From: Fictibacillus nanhaiensis
GTDB taxonomy: Bacteria > Bacillota > Bacilli > Bacillales > Fictibacillaceae
Direction of reading: 5' to 3'
Length of the DNA stretch: 64,000 nt
Assembly (NCBI GenBank): GCA_016401345.1
Contig: JAEACG010000008.1
Coordinates: 1-64,000 of the forward strand
In this document: piece by piece, positions 1 to 8,165 of the stretch
How positions within the stretch are numbered: the stretch's first letter is position 1
How the letters are laid out: each line of letters starts with the position of its first letter
Translations under genes and position numbers: made by a program
The notes under the pieces: generated by a model
What the model saw: only the letters and a program-made list of their open reading frames with translations
Told to the model about the DNA's origin: nothing
Database searches by the model: none

Positions 1-1331
1 AGAGTATTTTTAATAATTTTATCTATAGACAAGTATTCAGTCCCTTCAATTCTAGCTCCAAATTTAGATGTATTTGTAATTTTTATAGACTCATTTGGAA
101 ATTCTTTAATAATTGTTTCAAATACATCTAAAAATAATTTTAACGCTTTAGTTGTGCCTACTTTCTCTCCTCTATTGTCAATAACTGATAATTCTTCCTC
201 AGTGTTAATCATGCCAGAATGATTATTAACCCCTTTAGAATAGTACTTCCCACCGACTAATGCTAAATCCTGCCCTACAAAAATAACCTCGCTAAAACCT
301 AAAAACTTAATTACCTGCAATGCAAAAATAGCTACTGAAGGCACTGAGGTTGGAAATCCAAAGATATCTTTGAAGACCATTGGGGTCACTTGTTCAGTTA
401 GTGCCTTGGAGACAATTTTTTTCCCTTTGTGTTCCTTTTGGATATTGTGATTTGACATGGTTTCATAAATGAGAACACCTTCATAATTTATATCTTTAAA
501 ATGGGTTTTATAATTTGTTTCACTTGAATCCAAGCTTAATGTATAATCCGGATTAATTCCATTCTTTAATAAAGGACGAAGTGCTGGGCCTACAGCAAAT
601 AAATGGCAAAATTTCTGCATTTTTTTAATAAATGACATGTTCTGATGCAAGGAAGGGCCAGCAGAAATAAGAATGGCTGTTTCTCCTTGAAAACAATCCT
701 TATAGTGTTTAAGATTTATAGATTCTTCAACCGCTTCTAAATTCAATAGAGGTTCAATTATCCAATCAACTGCAAATCGGCTTTCAGTATTATTAAATAA
801 TTTCTGCATTTCAATCCCCTCTCTAAAGATTGAAATGATTTCTTCGATTTTCCATTTATTTGCCTTTAAATAATTTGGATGTAGATGGATACTTACAGGA
901 ATTGTTACAAACCGTGCTAAATATTTTGAAAATAATAAAGAAGAAAATTCGTTTAAATAAAAAAATGAAAGCTTGTGTTTATTCAATAAAATTAAATTCT
1001 TTGTTTCTTGAGAAATTGTAATTTCGGAATATTTTTATTTATTCAAGTAATGAATATTATTCTCAAAAAATGAACTTCTTACTAGTTTGTTAATTAAGGA
1101 TCCATTGCCTACACCAATAACTACTATAAATTCTTTACTTTTATCCTTTAATTCCTTAAAAAAACGGTTGATTTCTTTCTCAGGTGAATAAACGGAATTA
1201 AGTGCTGTTGTCTTGTAACTATTCTCGTAAATGAATACTGTAGAACCGTCTCTTGCTCTTTGTGTTTGAATTTTATGTTCCATACCTGAAGTCCCATACT
1301 CCTTCATATTTTCACTTTTGAATTTTGTCAT
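1..1331 (-). pseudogene. Maf/DUF115 flagellin glycosylation protein, internal stop, partial at window edge
   Basis: The minus-strand frame encodes a DUF115 (MptE-like, motility accessory factor) protein that runs off the left edge. After 98 codons it meets a TAA at 1035-1037, and the same frame then stays open to position 1 with clear family sequence: an SAGPSL nucleotide-binding-like motif near 660-680, then GINPDYTLSLDSS and VGQDLAL. Because both halves share one frame, a single nonsense change explains the break, not an indel. No convincing ribosome site precedes the first ATG. Maf proteins are known to transfer nonulosonic acids (pseudaminic or legionaminic) to flagellin, which fits its place just downstream of hag and the legionaminic acid genes at 29.6-35.3 kb. 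Seen: frame, stop and motifs. Inferred: loss of function. Read-through, or a sequence error at the stop, is possible. Confidence 0.8.
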
Positions 1332-1360
1332 AGGGATAATTTTATTTTAATTATAAATAT

Positions 1361-1386
1361 AGATAGCCTTTGTAAAAAGGCTATCT
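1361..1386 (-). terminator. Hairpin after hag
   Basis: Eight-base arms AGATAGCC/GGCTATCT flank a 10-base loop, 20 bases past the hag stop. The following U-tract is weak, so it may be a leaky terminator or an mRNA-stabilising hairpin, letting some transcription into the maf gene. Confidence 0.6.
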
Positions 1387-1407
1387 ATTAAATACAGTTT
1401 TTTTAAA

Positions 1408-2226
1408 TTAACGAAGTAATTGAAGAACTCCCTGAGGCTGTTGGTTTGCTTGAGCAAGCATTGCTTGAGCAGCCTGTGATAGAATTGAGTTCTTAGTTTG
1501 GTTCATCATTTCTTTCGCCATATCTACGTCACGAATACGAGACTCAGCTGCTGTCAAGTTCTCGCTTGAAGTAGACAGGTTGTTGATTGTATGTTCTAAA
1601 CGGTTTTGCATCGCCCCCAACATTGAACGTTCAGCTGAGACTTTAGAAATCGCTTTGTTAAGTGCTGAAATTGAAAGGTTAGCGGAAGCGTTGGTTCCAA
1701 CACCAATATCACCTGCAGTAATACCCAAACCAGAAGCTGCCATACTCTTAACACTAAGTGTGACAGTTTGACCTCCGTTAGCACCAATTTGGAACTTTTT
1801 AGCGGAGAAACCGCCACTTAATAAGTTTTGAGTATTGAACTGAGTTGTTTTAGCGATACGATCTACTTCACTTGTTAATTGAGTTAATTCTTTTTGAATC
1901 TCAGTTCTGTCAGAAGATGTATTTGTGTCATTAGCACCTTGAACTGCTAATTCGCGCATACGTTGAAGAATGTCGTGTGTTTCATTTAAAGCACCTTCAG
2001 CTGTTTGGATTAAAGAAATTGAATCTTGAGCATTTCTAGAAGATTGATCTAGTCCACGAATTTGACCACGCATTTTTTCAGAAATTGCTAAACCAGCAGC
2101 GTCGTCTCCAGCACGGTTGATACGTAGACCTGAAGATAATTTCTCCATAGACTTTGATTGTCCTATAGCAGCTGTATTCAATTGACGATATGTGTTTAAT
2201 GATGCAATATTATGATTAATTCTCAT
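1408..2226 (-). CDS. hag: Flagellin
   Basis: Flagellin, the filament subunit exported by the flagellar type III system. The start is set at MRINHNIASL, preceded by a strong AGGAGGAA site; an upstream in-frame start would add 11 residues that overlap the leader. The 272-residue protein keeps the conserved D0/D1 N-terminus (INRAGDDAAGLAISEKMRGQ) and the C-terminal coiled region (ESRIRDVDMAKEM, ending LQLLR). The variable middle is short compared with the about 304 residues of B. subtilis Hag. It has its own SigD promoter and a leader with CsrA sites. The neighbouring maf gene suggests the filament is, or once was, glycosylated; Ser/Thr in the middle region would be the usual acceptors. Confidence 0.98.
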   Translation of the reverse strand: MRINHNIASLNTYRQLNTAAIGQSKSMEKLSSGLRINRAGDDAAGLAISEKMRGQIRGLDQSSRNAQDSISLIQTAEGALNETHDILQRMRELAVQGANDTNTSSDRTEIQKELTQLTSEVDRIAKTTQFNTQNLLSGGFSAKKFQIGANGGQTVTLSVKSMAASGLGITAGDIGVGTNASANLSISALNKAISKVSAERSMLGAMQNRLEHTINNLSTSSENLTAAESRIRDVDMAKEMMNQTKNSILSQAAQAMLAQANQQPQGVLQLLR

Positions 2227-2230
2227 TTTA

Positions 2231-2269
2231 AATTTCCTCCTTGAATGTGTTCCTCCCACGTCCTTGTGG
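2231..2269 (-). promoter_or_regulatory. CsrA-binding region in the hag leader
   Basis: The leader has two GGA motifs arranged as in the B. subtilis hag mRNA. At 2256-2269 a CCAC/GTGG stem presents AAGGAC in its loop, within ACAAGGACGT, a close match to the CsrA consensus. The second, CAAGGAGGA, overlaps the ribosome binding site at 2234-2243. CsrA bound at both would block translation, with FliW as antagonist; both genes lie just upstream. Pattern match, not an assay. Confidence 0.75.
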
Positions 2270-2283
2270 TTGGATTCTTTAAT

Positions 2284-2316
2284 GAAACATGCGTACTTTT
2301 ACGGCCGTTAAAAGTA
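2284..2316 (-). other. Palindrome in the hag 5' leader
   Basis: GTACTTTT and AAAAGTAC arms enclose a short core containing CGGCCG. This gives a stable hairpin near the 5' end of the hag transcript, just downstream of the SigD promoter. A 5' stabiliser of this abundant mRNA is plausible; no function is shown. Confidence 0.5.
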
Positions 2317-2337
2317 CTGCTTGTTCCTACATAAGTT

Positions 2338-2364
2338 ATATCGGAGTAAAAAGAAACTTCTTTA
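2338..2364 (-). promoter_or_regulatory. SigD promoter of hag
   Basis: TAAA (2361-2364), exactly 15 bases, then TCCGATAT (2338-2345). This matches the SigD consensus TAAA-N15-GCCGATAT with one mismatch. It lies between the csrA stop and hag, so hag has a separate SigD-driven transcript. Confidence 0.9.
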
Positions 2365-2371
2365 ATGGGTT

Positions 2372-2599
2372 TTACGTGTTTTTTAACTTTTTTAACGCTT
2401 TGAATGTATTAAGCGAGGTGCTTGCCGCTTGGTAGTTCTCTTGTTTAATAGATAAAAAGACTTCTTTTCGATGGATCTCTATATGTTTAGGCGCAGAGAT
2501 TCCTATCTTCACCTGATCACCATCAATGGATAATACAGTTAATTCAATATCTTCACCGATTTTAATCACTTCTTGTAACTTTCGGGTTAATACAAGCAT
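2372..2599 (-). CDS. csrA: Carbon storage regulator, translational repressor
   Basis: CsrA/RsmA homodimeric RNA-binding protein of 75 residues, with the canonical start [10 protein letters not shown], a central VKIGISAP segment and IHRKEV. In Bacilli it represses hag translation and is sequestered by FliW. The gene follows fliW with a 3-base gap and shares its transcript. CsrA-type GGA motifs are visible in the hag leader directly downstream. Confidence 0.97.
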   Translation of the reverse strand: MLVLTRKLQEVIKIGEDIELTVLSIDGDQVKIGISAPKHIEIHRKEVFLSIKQENYQAASTSLNTFKALKKLKNT

Positions 2600-2602
2600 T
2601 CC

Positions 2603-3046
2603 TTAACCCTCCTGTCCGACAAAACTAGATTCTAATAATTCATGTCTTGCTCGGTATTTGTTGTCCGATAGTACCACTTGCTTTGCCAGGTTTTCTTTAA
2701 CATTAATAACCACAGGTGCCTGAAGGTTACCCGTCGATTTTTCTAATGGTTCTTGGATCGTTAAAATGACCTGAACCATCACATCAGATTCCTCTTTTAT
2801 TTTCAATTGATTTTGTACCGATTCTACTATTTCAAAATCATAGTTCTTAAAGAATAAAAAAGGATTTGTTGTAAAAAAAGCCAGTTCTTTTGTGGACACC
2901 GATTGCAAAGTTGAAAATGGGGTTCCTTCCATCGGCAAAAGAACAAATTGTTTTTCGTCTTCAAAACCAGGTAGACCTTGTTCAAAATGCAAAATATCTT
3001 TCTCAGATATCTCTATTATTTCTTCAAATTTTGTATGAAGTATCAT
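2603..3046 (-). CDS. fliW: Flagellar assembly factor FliW
   Basis: FliW (147 residues) binds CsrA and also unassembled flagellin, so that hag translation matches export. The conserved FEQGLPGFEDEKQFVLLP block sits near residues 22-39. The start is placed at MILHTKFEE because AAAGGA lies at proper spacing before this ATG, whereas the ATG three codons earlier overlaps that site. It sits between yviE and csrA in the standard Bacillus order. Confidence 0.95.
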   Translation of the reverse strand: MILHTKFEEIIEISEKDILHFEQGLPGFEDEKQFVLLPMEGTPFSTLQSVSTKELAFFTTNPFLFFKNYDFEIVESVQNQLKIKEESDVMVQVILTIQEPLEKSTGNLQAPVVINVKENLAKQVVLSDNKYRARHELLESSFVGQEG

Positions 3047-3072
3047 CGCAATCATCCTTTGTTTTTTTGTTA

Positions 3073-3627
3073 TTATGTCGTCCAGTTGATTGTTAAAGAA
3101 GGCATTTGTTCCATGCTTATATTTACCTTACCAGTAGTGTATTGATGCTGTGGTCTATTAATCGTAACATCAATCTCTGGTTTGTGAGTCTGCCAATTTA
3201 GTTGAACTTTACTAGGTTGATAATTGATTTTCACACTGTTTGCTCTCGGAATAAAGCCGATGTTAAACTCATACATCGGACTTTCACTATTCATTTTGGC
3301 ATGTTCCGCTATTGGGTTGCCGCCGTTTTCTACCCTCATCAAGTCATCGCCTTCTTGAGACATTCGAGCCAGACCAGATAGCCAATCTTCATAACCTCTT
3401 TGTGCAAAATCTTCAATCCTGCGTGAGATGTGTTTTAAATCCATGTCAGCCCATGCTTCTGTTTGATCAATGGTTAATTGACTAGGTGTTACATTCACTT
3501 CTAGTTCAGCTTTCGGCTGTTTAATTTGCAAATCAGCGGGGGCTTGTTGGATTTCTTGAACAGGCTGCTGTGTTTGTAGTCCTATTCTAGCATTCGTGGA
3601 TTCTAGTCTAAGTTGAGGAACATTCAT
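3073..3627 (-). CDS. yviE: YviE, DUF6470 flagellar-locus protein
   Basis: A 184-residue homologue of B. subtilis YviE (DUF6470), of unknown function but always beside fliW-csrA. Start MNVPQLRLES has a GGAGGG site 7 bases upstream. The N-terminal part is rich in Gln/Pro (QTQQPVQEIQQAPADLQIKQ); the C-terminus alternates hydrophobic and polar residues as in beta-rich proteins. No signal peptide or catalytic motif is seen. A terminator separates it from flgL, so it probably begins the yviE-fliW-csrA unit. Confidence 0.85.
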   Translation of the reverse strand: MNVPQLRLESTNARIGLQTQQPVQEIQQAPADLQIKQPKAELEVNVTPSQLTIDQTEAWADMDLKHISRRIEDFAQRGYEDWLSGLARMSQEGDDLMRVENGGNPIAEHAKMNSESPMYEFNIGFIPRANSVKINYQPSKVQLNWQTHKPEIDVTINRPQHQYTTGKVNISMEQMPSLTINWTT

Positions 3628-3652
3628 TATTGATCCCTCCAAAAGATTTATT

Positions 3653-3683
3653 GCAAGAAAAGAGCTATCACAAGGATAGCTCT
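3653..3683 (-). terminator. Terminator of the flgM-flgL operon
   Basis: Nine-base arms AGAGCTATC/GATAGCTCT with a 5-base loop, followed on the minus strand by TTTCTT. It closes the flagellar operon after flgL. Confidence 0.85.
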
Positions 3684-3690
3684 CTTAGAT

Positions 3691-4587
3691 TTATCGTAAA
3701 AAGTCCATAAGTGTCGGTTGCATTATGCGAGATCCTACTCCTAATGCCGCACGGTGCAAACTTTCTTGCATCTTTAAGTCTGTAATCACACGCTCGATAT
3801 CCGCATCTTCATTGTCAGAAAGTATTCGGTTAGCGATGACTTCTTGCTCGCCAACTCGAGCATCAATTAGTTCTACACGATTGTATCTTGCCCCTAACTC
3901 AGCGCGTTCAGAAACTAAATTATTGATATGAGAATCTAACTTTTCTAGAAATCCACTAATATCTTGTCCTGAAGTACTCTCAAGGGCTTTTTTTAACTCA
4001 TTAATATCCCCGAACAAACCGCTTTCCGGTGAGCCAGCTGTATGAGTAAATACATTTTTAGGGTTGATGTTAACTGCAACTTCTATACCTTGAGATAGTT
4101 CAAGGTTAACCGTATTACCATTATCTGAAACGGAAGGTGTTTTGCTCAAATCAACCGGTTTTTTCGTTGTATCATTCCCATTAAAAATGTACTTCCCAGC
4201 AACCTGTGTATTGGCGATAGAAACGAGATGTTCTTTTAACTGTTCAATTTCTTTTCCAATCATGCCTTTTTGAGATTCTTCATACGTTCCGTTGCTTGCC
4301 TGAACGGTTAGCTCACGAATACGCTGCATCACACTTGTTGCTTTATCAAGAGCAGCATCTGAATTATCCATCCAGTTATACGCTTCAGATAGGTTTCGCT
4401 TGTACTGCTCAACCTCTGTTAGATTTGTTCGGTAAGTCATGCCTTTCATCGCAACGACTGGATCATCTGATGGACGGCTTATTTTTTTACCCGTTGTTAA
4501 TTGTTCTTGTGTTTTGGCCATATTTTCATAGCTATTACTTATATGTCGCAGCATGTTATTAGATAACATCGATTGCGTTACGCGCAT
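3691..4587 (-). CDS. flgL: Hook-filament junction protein FlgL (HAP3)
   Basis: HAP3 joins the hook to the filament with FlgK. The 298-residue protein starts MRVTQSMLSNNMLRHISNSY, has the flagellin-like N-terminal helix with TGKKISRPSDDP near residues 32-43, and a C-terminal helix with ESLHRAALGVGSRIMQPTLM. It follows flgK by 10 bases in the SigD-dependent operon. Confidence 0.97.
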   Translation of the reverse strand: MRVTQSMLSNNMLRHISNSYENMAKTQEQLTTGKKISRPSDDPVVAMKGMTYRTNLTEVEQYKRNLSEAYNWMDNSDAALDKATSVMQRIRELTVQASNGTYEESQKGMIGKEIEQLKEHLVSIANTQVAGKYIFNGNDTTKKPVDLSKTPSVSDNGNTVNLELSQGIEVAVNINPKNVFTHTAGSPESGLFGDINELKKALESTSGQDISGFLEKLDSHINNLVSERAELGARYNRVELIDARVGEQEVIANRILSDNEDADIERVITDLKMQESLHRAALGVGSRIMQPTLMDFLR

Positions 4588-4597
4588 TTAGTTGCAC

Positions 4598-6136
4598 CTA
4601 CCTTCCGCCGACACCCAAGCCGTTAATGATTTTATCTAGCATCTCGTCGATTACTGTGATGTTTCGAGCAGATGCGTTATAAGCATGTTGAAACTGAATC
4701 ATATTTGTCATTTCTTCATCAAGTGAGACACCACTTACAGAAAGTCGGCGTTGTTGAACGGAATCCGTCAATACAGCTGAATTGTTCGTGAGTCGAACCG
4801 CATGCTGTGCATCAACTGCCATCTTACCAATTGCTCCTTCATAAAAGCTTTGTAAAGATGACTTACTGCCTGGAAAATCTAGTGGCGCATTCTTCACATC
4901 ACCTAATCGTAAAGCATTGCTACCGTCACCAGCAAATTGGTTAGTTGCAGCTGCAATGTTATCCAACTCCTTCATGTCATCATGAAGTTTGAGTAATTTT
5001 GCTGCACCTTTAGGATTTACCGGATCAGACACCCCTCCAAGGTCGAAGAAATTATAACCGGCAGGAGCACCTGCCTCAATCTCCGATAGACTCCATCCTG
5101 CAGAATGAACTTTATTAAACTCTGTCGCAAACTGATAAGCCATTTGATCTAGGTTTGTAAGCATGTCTGGATAGATGCCTTTTACAGAACCATTGTCGTT
5201 GTAACCATAGGACTCTATCAGACCTTGTAGCTTACCTCCCGCAAATTTACTGATAGTAATTGGAATACCTCCGCCTACTACCACACTGTCCGCTAATCCG
5301 TTTCCACCTGTTCCATCATTATAATTAATCACAAGGTGGTTAACCGTTCCATTTGTAGAATCTACTAATGTGAACTCCGTACCATCTTTGTCTTTCATTT
5401 TAATATCATAAAGTCCAGCAGCTAGTGGATCTGGTTTGCCACCGCTTGGCTTTGTAGTAACTTCTACATTTAGTAGAGTGGATAACCGATCTACTAGACT
5501 ATCTCTCTCATCGTAGAGTGTATTAGGAAGATAGCCGTGTGGCTCTACTTCACTGATTTGTTTATTAATACTTTGGATATCGTCAAGAAGTGCATTAATC
5601 TCTTTTGTCGTAATATTAGCTTGAGACTTCAAGTCACCTTGTATCGAAGTTAGTGAGTTTGATAGATAATTAAACGTTTCTGCTACTGCTAACCCACGCT
5701 GACGCACAACTGAACGTGCACCTGAATCTTCAGGGTTAACCGATAGATCCTGTAGTGACTGCCAAAAGCGATCAAGGGTTTTTGCCAAACCATTGTCAGA
5801 TGGCTCGTTCATGATATCTTCCATTTTCTCTAACGCTTCACTTCGAGCATCCCAGTACCCAAGCTTGTTGTTCTCTCCTCGAAATTGTGTATCTAAAAAT
5901 CCCTCGCGAACGCGCTGTACCGATCCCGCAGCTACACCCGTTCCCATCTGTCCAGGAATTTGCGGGCGATTCATGCTCGCAGCTGGATAGGCTTCAGTCT
6001 GAACAAAGTTCACTCTTTGACGGCTATACCCAGGAGTATTCGCATTTGCTATATTGTGACCTGTCGTTTGAAGAGCGGTTTGCTGTGTAAACATTCCTCG
6101 ACGGGCTGTTTCTAATCCATGAAAGGTTGAGCGCAT
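4598..6136 (-). CDS. flgK: Hook-associated protein FlgK (HAP1)
   Basis: HAP1, first protein of the hook-filament junction, 512 residues, normal for Bacilli. The N-terminus carries the rod/hook signature TTGHNIANANTPGYSRQRV at about residues 25-43; the C-terminus has SLDEEMTNMIQFQHAYNASA, the conserved flagellar C-terminal helix. It lies between flgN and flgL. Confidence 0.98.
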   Translation of the reverse strand: MRSTFHGLETARRGMFTQQTALQTTGHNIANANTPGYSRQRVNFVQTEAYPAASMNRPQIPGQMGTGVAAGSVQRVREGFLDTQFRGENNKLGYWDARSEALEKMEDIMNEPSDNGLAKTLDRFWQSLQDLSVNPEDSGARSVVRQRGLAVAETFNYLSNSLTSIQGDLKSQANITTKEINALLDDIQSINKQISEVEPHGYLPNTLYDERDSLVDRLSTLLNVEVTTKPSGGKPDPLAAGLYDIKMKDKDGTEFTLVDSTNGTVNHLVINYNDGTGGNGLADSVVVGGGIPITISKFAGGKLQGLIESYGYNDNGSVKGIYPDMLTNLDQMAYQFATEFNKVHSAGWSLSEIEAGAPAGYNFFDLGGVSDPVNPKGAAKLLKLHDDMKELDNIAAATNQFAGDGSNALRLGDVKNAPLDFPGSKSSLQSFYEGAIGKMAVDAQHAVRLTNNSAVLTDSVQQRRLSVSGVSLDEEMTNMIQFQHAYNASARNITVIDEMLDKIINGLGVGGR

Positions 6137-6154
6137 TGTAATTCCTCCGTAGGT

Positions 6155-6613
6155 TTAAGCTTTTGAATCAAAAAGTGATGCTGCGTTATTATGATAAGGA
6201 TTTTTCTTCGTTTGGTTATACGTCACAGGTTCACTTTGGGGCTGCATCATACTAAGTGACATATTCACATATTGAAGTGACTGCTCAAGCAACCCTTGAT
6301 TAAGTTGATTTCTAATCTTTAGTGCATCATAAATAGCAATCAATCTGTTTTGCAGATTCAACAATCGTTCTTTTTCCGGTTCTTCTACTTGTTCTAAAAC
6401 ATCACCTAAAGTAACATTCGCAAACTTTACAAGTCTTTCTTTCTCGATCTGTTGTAGTCTTTTCACTTGAAGATCTTCTTCTTTTAACAGAACATCTAGT
6501 GACTTCATATCTCCTGATTTAAGCACTTCTGTTTTGCGCTCTCCGAGAGTTAGAAGATCTTTGTGAGATTGAAGCAAACGTTCAAGAAGTGATGTCATCT
6601 GTGCCGTTTCCAT
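6155..6613 (-). CDS. flgN: FlgN-family export chaperone (YvyG)
   Basis: FlgN-type chaperone for FlgK/FlgL export, 152 residues, mostly helical with a long heptad-like stretch (KEEDLQVKRLQQIEKERL). Start METAQMTSLLERLLQ at 6613 has AAGGAGG upstream; the frame remains open further 5' but overlaps flgM. The tail (from about residue 125) is polar and disordered, as in other chaperones of this type. Confidence 0.88.
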   Translation of the reverse strand: METAQMTSLLERLLQSHKDLLTLGERKTEVLKSGDMKSLDVLLKEEDLQVKRLQQIEKERLVKFANVTLGDVLEQVEEPEKERLLNLQNRLIAIYDALKIRNQLNQGLLEQSLQYVNMSLSMMQPQSEPVTYNQTKKNPYHNNAASLFDSKA

Positions 6614-6623
6614 GAGATCCTCC

Positions 6624-6890
6624 TTAACCCTGCTTGTAATATTGAATAATGGAAGCTGCTGTTTTAGAAACATTGACTTTATATGTTCCGCTATCCACTT
6701 GTTGTTTAATCTCATTCACTTTATTCGTCCGGTCTTGTTCAAATTTTGAGGAAGATAAGAGTTTCTTTGCTTCATCTGAAATTTGAATCTCATCTTTTTT
6801 GTATGCAGCCTTAACATGATTATCCTTCATATGGGGCACCTGTTTTGTATATGGGTTATTTTGAATAGAGTTAAAATGATTGATTCGCAT
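6624..6890 (-). CDS. flgM: Anti-sigma factor FlgM
   Basis: FlgM binds SigD until the hook-basal body is complete. It has 88 residues: the N-terminal half is polar and flexible, and the C-terminal half has the conserved EIQISDEAKKLLSS helix and VNEIKQQVDSGTYKVN, the SigD-binding part. A consensus SigD promoter lies 40 bases upstream, so FlgM is under its own target sigma factor. Confidence 0.96.
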   Translation of the reverse strand: MRINHFNSIQNNPYTKQVPHMKDNHVKAAYKKDEIQISDEAKKLLSSSKFEQDRTNKVNEIKQQVDSGTYKVNVSKTAASIIQYYKQG

Positions 6891-6929
6891 TTTTAGTCAC
6901 CTCATCTAGAGACTTTAATCTTATTTAAT

Positions 6930-6956
6930 ATATCGGCTATTTGATAAAAATCTTTA
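6930..6956 (-). promoter_or_regulatory. SigD promoter of flgM-flgN-flgK-flgL
   Basis: TAAA (6953-6956), 15 bases, GCCGATAT (6930-6937): a perfect match to the SigD consensus. It starts the flgM operon and lies in the 86-base gap after yvyF. Confidence 0.95.
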
Positions 6957-6976
6957 AGTGATCAAAAGAAATTAGG

Positions 6977-7372
6977 TTAATTGTCATCAGTATGGTAAGA
7001 AGGTAATGCTTCTTCTTGTTTTCTTCTTATCAAGTCCTCAATCGAGAGCTCTGATTTAATACGAGTTTTACACTCTTCGCATAGACGACCATCGTTGATT
7101 GGCGCTTGGCAGCCATCACACGGATATGTGAAATTCGGATATCCTTTCACACGAATTCTTCCTTGGTGTATGAAATAGATGATTTTACTTTCAGCAACCT
7201 CCGTTGATTCGCTTACTTCGACTATTGTTGCCTTTCGATTCTCACTCTTTCTAAGAAACCGGTATACTTTATCATAATCCTGTTCTTCTTCTCGAAAGCA
7301 CATATCACACTGTTCACGTATATACTTCACAAAAAGTTTGCCGCACTGCGGACAGTTCATTAAATTGTCCAT
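6977..7372 (-). CDS. yvyF: Flagellar operon protein YvyF
   Basis: YvyF family (TIGR03826), 131 residues. It has two zinc-ribbon-like knuckles, CPQCG with CDMC near residues 8-25 and CDGC with CEEC near 85-99, around a MerR/excisionase-like helical segment (STEVAESKIIYFIHQGRIRV). Its role is not settled; in B. subtilis it is cotranscribed with comF and flgM genes. Here it follows comFC directly because comFB is absent. Confidence 0.9.
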   Translation of the reverse strand: MDNLMNCPQCGKLFVKYIREQCDMCFREEEQDYDKVYRFLRKSENRKATIVEVSESTEVAESKIIYFIHQGRIRVKGYPNFTYPCDGCQAPINDGRLCEECKTRIKSELSIEDLIRRKQEEALPSYHTDDN

Positions 7373-7454
7373 ATCGCTTCCCGCTCCTTAACACTTCTAT
7401 CTTCAGTATATATCGGATTTAAGTGAAGGAGTTTTAACAGGTCATTCGTTTTAT

Positions 7455-8165
7455 TTATCGCGCTAGGGTAATGGAGGAAACTTCTTTCGCCCCAGCTTCA
7501 ATCAGGACTTTCGCCGCACAACGCAAAGTACTTCCTGTTGTGTAAACATCATCCACTAATATGACTTTCTGATCTTTCACTTTTACAGAATCTACAACCT
7601 CAAACGGGTTCTCTTTTTGAGATAGCCGCTCTTCTCGTGTTTTCTTACTTTGTTTCTCTTCGTGTATTTTTCTTTTTAGTAGGCTTTCCACTTGCTTCTT
7701 CAATCCTCCTGCCAAAAGTTCTGCTTGATTAAATCCTCTTTCATAATGTCGCTCTTCACTTAATGGAATGGGAACAAGGATTGCATCACGGGAAATCTTT
7801 TTGAACTCCGAACTAAGCACCGGATAAAAGGCTTTAACAACTTCAGCATCTCCACGATATTTCAGCTTGGCTATCAGTTCTTTCATAAAGTCGTTATAGA
7901 CATAAAGTGACCGATTTTGCTGTAGAATGCCGGTCCAACTCTCGTTTTCTTCCCACCGAATGCAGTCAAAGCAACAATCACCCTGTCGATATTGCTCGGG
8001 AAATATTGAAAAGTCACGACCACATATTCTACAAATCTCACCTTTTACACTTACTAACCTACCTTCACAGTCCTGGCACAGTAATGGTGATACCTCTAAG
8101 CCAATAAGTACTTCCCATGACCAAGCTTTAGAATAGGATTCATGGCAATATAGGCAATAACTCAA
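7455..8165 (-). CDS. comFC: ComFC competence phosphoribosyltransferase-like protein
   Basis: ComFC works with ComFA in DNA uptake during competence. The 236-residue protein has paired cysteines (C4/C7, C30/C33, then CRICG and CCFDC) forming a zinc finger, and a PRTase domain with the PRPP-binding motif VILVDDVYTTGST near residue 203. The start is TTG, supported by AAGGAGG seven bases upstream and by overlap of TTGA with the comFA stop, suggesting translational coupling. Confidence 0.94.
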   Translation of the reverse strand: MSYCLYCHESYSKAWSWEVLIGLEVSPLLCQDCEGRLVSVKGEICRICGRDFSIFPEQYRQGDCCFDCIRWEENESWTGILQQNRSLYVYNDFMKELIAKLKYRGDAEVVKAFYPVLSSEFKKISRDAILVPIPLSEERHYERGFNQAELLAGGLKKQVESLLKRKIHEEKQSKKTREERLSQKENPFEVVDSVKVKDQKVILVDDVYTTGSTLRCAAKVLIEAGAKEVSSITLAR

